In this document: in pieces, positions 10,754-20,769 of the stretch | How the letters are laid out: every line of letters begins with the position of its first letter | Position numbering within the stretch: the stretch's first letter is position 1 | Source of the DNA: Smittium culicis | Taxonomy: Eukaryota > Kickxellomycota > Harpellomycetes > Harpellales > Legeriomycetaceae | Length of the DNA: 20,769 nt | Reading direction: 5' to 3' | Assembly: GCA_001970855.1 (NCBI GenBank) | Contig: LSSN01002815.1 | Location: 1-20,769 of the forward strand | Position numbers and translations under genes: made by a program | Notes under the pieces: generated by a model | What the model was told of the DNA's origin: nothing | Seen by the model: only the letters and a program-made list of their open reading frames with translations | The model's database searches: none

Positions 10754-10853
10754 ATAATTTGGATAATCTAGTTAATTTATAGACAATTTTCACACTTTCT
10801 ATGTGATTGCTATTAAAGGGTATAGTTTTGAGGTAAAAATATATTTAGCTGAT

Positions 10854-10995
10854 TTTTTTTTTTTCTACAGAGAGTTTATTAAACATAATTTAAAATTATA
10901 CAAAAAACTATTAAAAAATATTAAATAAATAATTTTTCAACCGATCCCCCTCCGCCGCTCTAGCAGCTCATTACCCACTGGGCACTGGCTCAAGG
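10854..10995 (-). mobile_element. Poly(A)-tailed, 5'-truncated retroposon B with perfect 16-nt target duplication
   Basis: The 16-nt sequence AATATATTTAGCTGAT occurs exactly at 10838-10853 and 10996-11011, immediately flanking a 142-nt insert. On the - strand the insert starts with a GC-rich block (10940-10995, containing CCCAGTGGGTAATGAGCTGC), becomes AT-rich, and ends TTTAATAAACTCTCTGTAG plus a run of 11 A (10854-10864 as T, after one T in the duplication). This is the standard outcome of target-primed reverse transcription: a truncated 5' end, AATAAA, poly(A) and a long target duplication. Given the intact duplication it is a fairly young insertion. The GC-rich block resembles the 3' end of a longer LINE. 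The parent element is not identified here. Confidence 0.85.
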
Positions 10996-11030
10996 AATAT
11001 ATTTAGCTGATAATTAATTTTATTTATTTT

Positions 11031-11203
11031 TGAGGTTTTAGGCGAGGCGGAACTTTTTTTGCTCGTCATTTTATTTGCTAATTAAAATTAAAATATTCTA
11101 TCATCTAATAGAATTATCTAAAAGGGCTTAATAATATTATTATAGGATAAGAACTCGAAAAATGCTAACAAAAAAAGCTCTATTTCCCAAAATAATCTCC
11201 CGC
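11031..11203. mobile_element. MITE-like element, family M copy 3
   Basis: The left end GGCGAGGCGGAACTTTTTTT (11041-11060) and the right end AAAAAAAGCTCTATTTCCC, AAAATAATCTCCC (11170-11202) are imperfect inverted repeats of the family M type. The 173-nt element has no ORF. It ends 257 nt before the ADE5,7 start codon and may therefore lie in, or have supplied, promoter sequence. It is diverged from copies 1 and 2 internally. Confidence 0.5.
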
Positions 11204-11396
11204 TTATTTCATCGCCCTTATTTTTGCCCTATTCGTCACAAATAAATGGGTTTATCCAATAAAATTAACAGATCAACTTATCTCACTAAAAAAAAAAAAA
11301 TTATGCAATTAAAGTTTTAGTATGCAAATTTTGTGATGCTAAAAAATTTTTTTAAATAGATTCTAGATTTATTGATACATATTTTGGCATTCTTAG

Positions 11397-14828
<3,432 letters not shown>

Positions 14829-16415
14829 TTTGTTTAATTATTATATTCTTTAATCTTATTTTTTACAGCTATTTATACCTTTTTTGTATCGGTATATTTT
14901 TCTACCTTTTTTTCGAATTTAATTCGTTTACCTTTCGCCTTTATCCATCTCCCTACCCCAAATAATATCGGTTTAAAATTAAAAAATTGTTTTTTTATTT
15001 ATCTACATTTGAATGGAATAATGTAATTTTTTTGGAATTGCTTGTGACAAATAGTATAGTTTTTTAATCGGCTTTATATTTTAGAACGCCAAAATTAACA
15101 ATAATCAAGTGAATAATATTATTTTTATATTTATTATAATGTTAGTTCTGGTTGACCAATTATAATTTACCATACACAATAGGTGTGATATAAATTATTA
15201 GGAAGAGTTTAAAAATGCACAAGTGATACCAGCTATTTTATCTATATTCTTTAAAATAATGTTCTTTTGTGGTTTTAAATATTTCTAACAACTCTTAAAA
15301 GATAAATTTTGCAAATGTGGCATATGTATAATTTTACCCTGAGAATTTTTTTTAAAATTTTTACAAAGTAATATAGTAATATCGTGTTTCTTGAAGGTAT
15401 TTTATTTGAAAATAGCAAAAATTTACTAAAAGCTAAATATAAACTTTCAAGAGAGTAGTATTTACCATATTTTCAATATCTGGATAAAGAATTTCTATAG
15501 AGCAATTAATTTTTTTAATTTTCAAGCGATACAATTTATTGATAGTTGAATTTTGTGCTGAAAAATATGAAACCGTATAGACACAATCGGCCTAGAGCCT
15601 AACAGCGAACCTAATTTTTTCCACTTTACATGTAAAATGAATTTATCTAATGTGAAACCTAGTCTATCTGAAATCAAAAATCTTAGCAAGGTGTATCTAT
15701 TTATACTTCCAATTTTTATATTAAACCCTAGGATGGGTGAAAACTGTTTATGGTCTAATAAATCTAGCCAACTAGATTCAATAAAAATAGAATAATTCCT
15801 AGGTTCAATAGTTTATCGGTAATTGCTAGTATATCAGCAAATAATAAACTTGCCTGTAAATCATAAATGGAACAAAATATTCAATTTTTCTACATGTGCT
15901 GGACGGGACAGGGTTTAAAACTTTCCACCATAATCAATATAAAAAATTGATTTATTAATTCACATTTTATTTACAATTAATTTTGATGTTTTTTGCTACT
16001 CAAAAACAGAAATAAAAGTAAATGAGCCACAAAACTGATAAATTTATACTGAACATAGTTGGTCATATTTTTTAGACCAACAAAAACTCAACCTCAGTGA
16101 AAAGAATTAAATAATATCATCATACTTGTTTCTTAATACTTGGAATTTTTGTTAGTTTTATGATCCTGGTCAACAAACTTATAATACTCATAGAATTTTT
16201 CATTGAATGCGAAATTCTAAACGAAGTACTTTTTTGCATCTTAAAATTATTGGACCAAATATATTAATATTAAGCTATGGTTAACTTAATTGTAGATGCG
16301 TTTCAGTTTTTCTTTTTATTTATTACATTTTGAGAGCATTTTTTGCGAACCAATAGTTGTTTCTTCGTCTGTTTTTTAATAAAAAAAATTTTTACCTTTA
16401 AAAAAAAGTATTTTT
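14829..16415. other. Intergenic AT-rich DNA downstream of ADE5,7, no gene seen
   Basis: No coding frame, tRNA or recognised repeat copy. A small hairpin is visible at 16059-16082 (GTTGGTC and GACCAAC arms). TTGACCA/TGGTCAA words near 15152 and 16171 are in inverted orientation, which might mark the ends of an old ~1-kb element. The match is too short to annotate. Confidence 0.5.
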
Positions 16416-16607
16416 TGGGATATTCTTAGGGGAAATGTAACTTTTTTTCTTAGAAATTCTATTTACTTATAATTATTAGGTAAAGGTATTGGCTGTATCA
16501 AATAAACCATTCGACGATATCATGTAATACTATTTAATATAAAAATATTGCATCAGAGTATGTAAAACTGATAAAAGAAAAGTTGCGTTCCTCGAAATAA
16601 TCCCCCA
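16416..16607. mobile_element. MITE-like element, family M copy 2
   Basis: The left end GGGATATTCTTAGGGGAAAT, then GTAAC and T7 (16418-16449), is the imperfect inverse of the right end (AAAAGTTGCGTTCCTCG, AAATAATCCCCC, 16579-16606). The interior aligns well with copy 1 (shared CTTAGAAATTCTATTT and AAATAAACCATTCGA). Size is ~192 nt, non-coding. Copies 1 and 2 are about three-quarters identical by eye over ~160 nt, so they are old. Confidence 0.65.
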
Positions 16608-17658
16608 TTTATTGAAAAAATTAAAATTGTTTTTTATTGGATTATAAAAAACTATTATATTTAACGAATGTACCTCTTTGTGTCTAAAATTACTCTCTGT
16701 TATTAATAATACTTTGGAGTAGGCAGCCAACTCTTTGTAAACAACTTGGCCTTAAACTTATTAATCAATAAATTCGCCTTTTATTTGTTTAATCAAATAC
16801 ACTATAAATAAAATTACTCCCTATGTTAAGAGTCTTGCGGATAAAGAAGTCCTAGGCAGAAACAAACCTATCTTTGAGGATTGAAGGAGTGCTAATTCTC
16901 TCTAAAAATAAAAAAAACCCTTGAAACTATCCAATAATTTTACAGCCAGGAAGTTAAAAATTTATTTAGAAAATAATATATTGGATTTTAGTGAATTATA
17001 AATATTATGCATAAAAAAATTATACTTTACTTTGAGGGTATAAAAAAAGAAAATTTTCCTTTTTTTTCATAAACATCGCTAAAACCACAAACTGCATTAT
17101 TATTGATCCATAAAATAAGCATCAGTATTATCAAGACGATAAGTTTAATATACAACTAAGGAACTGGATAAATTAATATAATGATATATTACAGTCAAGC
17201 AGGTAAAACTTGGATGTGTAAAGCACTAAGTACAAACCTAAATATTAGCGATAAATACAACCAAACCTACTGTTTACGAAGAAAAATTTGCAAAAATATA
17301 TTTAAAAAACCATGTTTACTACTAATAAATACATTTATACACCTTTAGGGTTTAATGTTTTTTATTTAATTTATTATAACGAGTTTAAAATATATTGAAG
17401 CAAGATAAATATATTAATTTATTGAAATTAGTATTATATATAATTAAAAATACCTTCTTAAAAATTTGTTCAGTCAACTCTCACCCGGTACTTTATGTAT
17501 TCAGTACCAGTTTGGTTCCTATTCAAAGGGATTGGTGAACATTTAATTCTCGCAAAAATCAATTTTCAGTGCAAAGAGATAACATTTTTATATTATTTTA
17601 ACCGGAAAGTTTATTGGTAATTTTAAAATAATTCTAAAAAAGTTAAAATTATTTTCAA
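16608..17658. other. Intergenic AT-rich DNA, no gene seen
   Basis: No gene is supported. The - strand frame at 16530-16730 is short and Asn/Phe-rich, overlaps the MITE and is not credible. A small hairpin lies at 17487-17508 (GGTACT and AGTACC arms). The A/T level falls toward 17650, where retrotransposon-derived sequence begins. Confidence 0.5.
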
Positions 17659-17706
17659 CCAATTCCCTTCTGGAATTATAGGTCCTCCATAATTTGTAGG
17701 AATTGG
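17659..17706 (-). repeat. Stem-loop at the presumed 3' end of the LINE
   Basis: CCAATTCC (17659-17666) pairs with GGAATTGG (17699-17706), and the nested AATTAT (17674-17679) pairs with ATAATT (17689-17694), giving a two-step hairpin with an asymmetric internal bulge. It lies ~140 nt past the last stop codon on the - strand, where a 3' UTR would be. Structured 3' ends are recognised by the reverse transcriptase in several LINEs. That role here is inference. Confidence 0.5.
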
Positions 17707-17847
17707 ATCAAGGGGGCCGATTCTTCTCAAAGCTAACCTAGCTTTAGAGTACGTGAAACAAGATGTCAGTTAGAAATAATGCTGTTCCCAACACAATTTT
17801 TACTGATGGGATGTGCGGATTCCTAAGAATCGTGGGTGTAGAAATAT

Positions 17848-19960
17848 TTAACTCCCCCCCTCCTCTAGGAGCCTGATCGAAGAAGGTCGTATGCCTAAGC
17901 ATTGCAGATTTGAATTATTTGTACTTTCGACTTGATAGGCGCTAATATAGTTTTGGCGCTGGGAATTCCATTTCTGGAATCGCAGCAGCATATTTTCAGC
18001 AGTTTCAGCTTCGCTGCAATCGCAAAACGGGCAATTCAGTTTGTAGTCTTCAGAGATGAATCTGCTTTTGGCTAGGTTCTGTGCAGTCGTGAACCCGCCC
18101 ATGCGCATTTTTACCAACAGCCTGACTCCTCACTCCTGTTCTGGATATGCAAATTCCAGTCCCATCCAGTTGCTTGTCGGTCCAAGATTATTTTTGATAA
18201 CCCACTGGGTTATTTTTCTGTGATTATTTCTGATCTTTCCAGCCTTTAGAGCCTGGGCTGTCGTTTTGTTTTCACTTCCTTTAAGGAGCCGCTTTTTCTA
18301 GCGGACTGTACCGCTTACCCATGTATCGAGTCGATTCTTGAGCGGTTGGTTGATTAGACCGCTGATCCATGTTTTCGAAGTAGTCCATTTTCTATGACCA
18401 CGCCCCCTGGCTACGCTGACACGCGTAAAAATTTCTTCAATTTTCAGCTCATTTCTGAGCCTCTGTAGAGCTGTTGAACGTCCAACTCCAGCAACTAGCC
18501 TTGCAGCATCATCTGCCACTTTCTGTAGTGTACCGCATCTCAATGCCGACATTCCAAATATTTCACCACCGTAACAGAGTATTGGGATCAGTACTGTTCT
18601 GATCAGTGCAGCTCGCATTGCGGTTGGTACATCTTTTCTTGACAGAAAGAAGTACATTGAGTGGAAAGCCTTCCTTCCATTTTCGCGGTTGTTCTGTAGT
18701 GCTGATAAGTGGTTCCACTTATCATTGAATACCACCCCTAGGTACTTGTAGTTGGATACTTGTTTTATCGGTTTTCCCATAACCGTAAATAGCATCCCAG
18801 TACTGCTATTTATACCCATTATTCCGCATTTCTTTTGGTTTATCTGCATTTCCCATTTCTGGGACAATGCAGATATTTTTTCCAGCGCTATTTGGAGCTC
18901 TGCAGCGCTTTCAGCTAGCACTACTGCATCGTCTGCAAATAGCAGCCCTGATATCATTGCTTCAGTTCCTGGTATTTCGACTCCTTTGAGCCCGTGAAGT
19001 AGATCATTGATGTAAATGTCGAATAGTAGTGGAGATGCTGGGCACCCCTGTATGACGCCACAGTTATACTCTACAAGTTTTGAGAGCTTTCCTCCTACTC
19101 TGACGCACATTTTTGGAGACCTGTATAGAGCCTCAATTATTCGGTATAATTTGCTGCCTATTCCAGCTGTCTTTATTTTCCTCAGTAGGGCTTGATGCGG
19201 TACTCTGTCATAAGCCTTTGCAAAGTCTATAAACCCAATCCACGTGCTTAGATCGCTGATTTTTCTTCTGCGCACAACTTCGTACAAAGCTGTTGCTTGA
19301 CTACGCATTCTTCTCTTGACCTAAAGCCTGCTTGCTCTTTGGCCAGTATTTCGTATTTGTTATCGATAGCACATAGACGTCGTGCTACAATTTTTGATAT
19401 AACTTTGGCTAGTGTTGGTATAAGCGAAATTCCCCTGTAGTTGTTTGGGTCTCACATGTCCCCTTTCTTTGGAATCGGCACAACAACACTGGGGTCCATC
19501 TGCTTTGGCATGTTTTCTGAGTCCCATATTCCGTTTTTTATCTTTGAAATCGCCTTTGCAAGCGGAAAAGTAGGTTCTATTTCATTCTGAACTAGCTTCC
19601 AAACTTTGCTCGGTATTCCGTCAGATCCTGGTGATTTGTTATTCGGTGTTGTCTTCAGCGCATCGCAAATTTCCGCCCACGAAAGTGGAGCGTCGCATTC
19701 TTGAAATACAGCTGCTATTGTCCCTATGTTTTCCCACTTATCAGCGGAACTGCTGTTTCCTGTGCTGTCTCTGGCAAGCTTTTCAAAGTGCGTAGCCCAA
19801 ACTTCTGCTTTAGCGTCAGTATCTGTGATAAGCTTATGGTTGTTGTTGTAGACAGGTCTATCAATTAATGAGGAGCTAAATCTTCCAGAGAAGCGTTTCA
19901 ACTAGCTCCATAGCTCTCTGGATTTGTTGCCTAGCATAAGGTCGAAACAGCTTGTCAATA
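17848..19960 (-). pseudogene. Broken LINE ORF2: reverse transcriptase and C-terminal zinc-knuckle region
   Basis: Three collinear pieces read right to left. The 19452-19901 piece holds the RT start (NKSPGSDGIPSKVWK, then VVPIPKKGDM) and stops at TGA 19452-19454. The same frame continues as DPNNYRGISLIPTLAKVISK to a one-base loss near 19301-19304. The next frame (from 19308) carries GFIDFAKAYDRVP (Asp of motif A), QGCPASPLLFDIYIND and the catalytic FADD (residues 124-127 of that piece). It ends at TAG 18298-18300 but stays open in frame through TGA 18130-18132 to TAA 17848. The last part has CPFC, while the expected His and Cys of the knuckle are Asn and Phe. A further in-frame TAG at 19902-19904 precedes the first piece. 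With four internal stops and a frameshift it cannot make an active enzyme. Confidence 0.9.
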
Positions 19961-20002
19961 GCATTAATTTTTTTCTTATGTGCATTTTTTTTTGCTGTCA
20001 GA

Positions 20003-20340
20003 TTTTTTTTTAAATAGATTTTATTAAGATTCTAATATCTTAAAAATATAAACTAAAAATACAATAAGCTATTAGTATTTTATAACAAAATCCTCTGGCG
20101 GTTTACCGCCTGCGTACCCTGCTGAGCATTTCTTCAAGTGGATTGGTGCGCGGTTTCCAGTTTATCTGTATAAGCAGCTCCTGGGCGCTGGACACGGTCG
20201 ATTACAGAATTCCCAGCAACTGGGCCGAGGTTGAATCGAAAAATTGAAGACGGCGATGTCTTCATTAAGTTTTATGAGAGGGTCGCCACAAAGACCCCGG
20301 TTGCTTCCAATAAATTCAACCTAGCCGCAACATGATCGAT
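20003..20340 (-). mobile_element. Poly(A)-tailed retroposon 3' end C
   Basis: On the - strand this reads from a moderately GC-rich segment (20095-20340) into an AT-rich tail that ends CTTAATAAAATCTATTTA and a run of nine A (20003-20011 as T). The AATAAA plus poly(A) layout and several shared words match fragments A and B, though divergence is greater. A short palindrome, GGCGGTTTACCGCC, lies at the GC/AT boundary (20097-20110). No target duplication was found. Both strands show short open stretches (up to ~40 codons) with no domain I recognise. The right limit is approximate. Confidence 0.5.
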
Positions 20341-20468
20341 GCTAAACAGCTATTCTCCAATAACTGGACCTAAAAAAAATAAAAGGATATAAAGTTGCCA
20401 ACTCTGATTTTTGATTTTCGAATTTTATTTTATTTTATTTTTTTTTTTTAAATATTTCAATTTTTTTT
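20341..20468. other. AT-rich spacer with poly-T tracts
   Basis: Runs of T at about 20430-20450 and 20461-20470 separate retroposon sequence from the ORF at the right edge. If that ORF is a host gene, this is its 3' UTR and terminator side. Confidence 0.45.
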
Positions 20469-20769
20469 TTACTTGCGAAGTAAAAAAAATTCTGAAAATT
20501 CGTCAATATCTTCAATTTTCCATTTCGTTACCATCCTAGCCATTCGCCTTGATGCTTGATTCCAGTTTTTTTCTGAAGATTGCCACTTCAGTCTATCGAT
20601 TAGCTCGTTTTTCGCTTTTTCGTTCGTTATCGGATTAAATTCGCTGTTCAGCTTGATATTCTCGATTTTTTCCATTGTTTCGACTAATTTTTCGATTTGC
20701 TTCGACTCGATGCAAATTTCTAATTTTTCGTCGTTTGTCCAGTTGATGTTTCCAATAAATCGCGGCTGT
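20469..20769 (-). CDS. 3' part of an unrecognised ORF, cut by the window edge
   Basis: The - strand frame is open from the right edge to a TAA at 20469-20471. It gives about 99 residues without the true start; the internal ATG at 20673-20675 is not necessarily the start. The product is highly charged (many Lys/Glu) and mostly helical in character, with spaced tryptophans (NINWTNDEK, RLKWQSSEKNWNQ, VTKWKIED). This is loosely reminiscent of SANT/Myb-like helical domains, but no motif is clear enough to assign. Codon use is AT-rich, more like the host exons than the neighbouring LINE. It could be a host gene's last exon or a retroelement accessory ORF. Function unknown. Confidence 0.5.
   Translation of the reverse strand, partial: QPRFIGNINWTNDEKLEICIESKQIEKLVETMEKIENIKLNSEFNPITNEKAKNELIDRLKWQSSEKNWNQASRRMARMVTKWKIEDIDEFSEFFLLRK

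Larger units (their letters stand above)
17659..20002 (-). mobile_element. Degenerate LINE-type (non-LTR) retrotransposon
   Basis: This block is clearly richer in G+C than its surroundings and encodes, on the - strand, a reverse transcriptase followed by a C-terminal zinc-knuckle-like region. It has no integrase, RNase H or LTR. The upstream apurinic-endonuclease domain expected in this class is absent, so the copy is 5'-truncated. At 20003 it abuts a poly-T run belonging to another retroposon end. The 3' boundary is placed at a stem-loop (17659-17706) where composition drops. No poly(A) tail or target duplication could be found for it, so both ends are approximate. The exact LINE clade cannot be named by eye. 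Confidence 0.8.

Noticed and set aside
15130..16195. Possible ~1-kb element bounded by TTGACCA/TGGTCAA words
   Set aside because: The inverted match is only ~7 nt plus AT-rich flank, with no second copy, and cannot be told from chance.
18752..18997. 81-codon + strand ORF
   Set aside because: It is a shadow of the reverse transcriptase frame on the opposite strand.
17848..19960. Stop-codon reassignment (TAG/TGA read as sense) as an explanation for the interrupted LINE ORF
   Set aside because: The copy also has a frameshift and lost zinc ligands, so decay explains everything. Both host genes end in TAA and use no internal TAG or TGA, so they give no support for recoding.

Overview
This is AT-rich eukaryotic DNA with short GT-AG introns (74-141 nt). 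It carries two intact, intron-containing genes on the + strand, one decayed LINE-type retrotransposon on the - strand, one partial ORF cut by the right edge, and a large amount of non-coding DNA sprinkled with short mobile-element remnants. The complete purine gene is a GARS-AIRS fusion with no GART domain. That is the fungal ADE5,7 arrangement (also reported in some amoebozoa). Together with the intron density and AT content it suggests an early-diverging fungus. A gut fungus of the Harpellales (Smittium-like) is my best guess, but this is inference and not proven by the sequence.

Layout. 1-151 is a perfect 7-nt tandem repeat running off the left edge. 152-7435 has no gene I can support. It holds two copies of a ~185-nt MITE with piggyBac-like TTAA-flanked ends (2478-2655, 6727-6914) and members of a second inverted-repeat family (3628-4000, end at 4884-4926). 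7436-8998 is a five-exon gene for a 383-residue CtIP/Sae2/Ctp1-type DNA-end resection factor. 8999-11459 is intergenic and contains a tight cluster of four insertions (10394-11203): two poly(A)-tailed retroposon fragments, one with a perfect 16-nt target duplication, alternating with two MITEs. 11460-14828 is the ten-exon ADE5,7 gene (807 residues). 14829-17650 is intergenic with another MITE copy (16416-16607). About 17659-20002 is a degenerate LINE on the - strand (reverse transcriptase plus C-terminal zinc-knuckle region, four in-frame stops and one frameshift), joined to a further poly(A)-tailed retroposon end (20003-20340). 20469-20769 is the 3' end of an unrecognised - strand ORF.

The two host genes are functionally unrelated (double-strand break repair and purine synthesis) and show no sign of co-regulation. 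I found no new multi-gene system. The most original content is the set of small repeat families, which were detected here only by comparing the window with itself.
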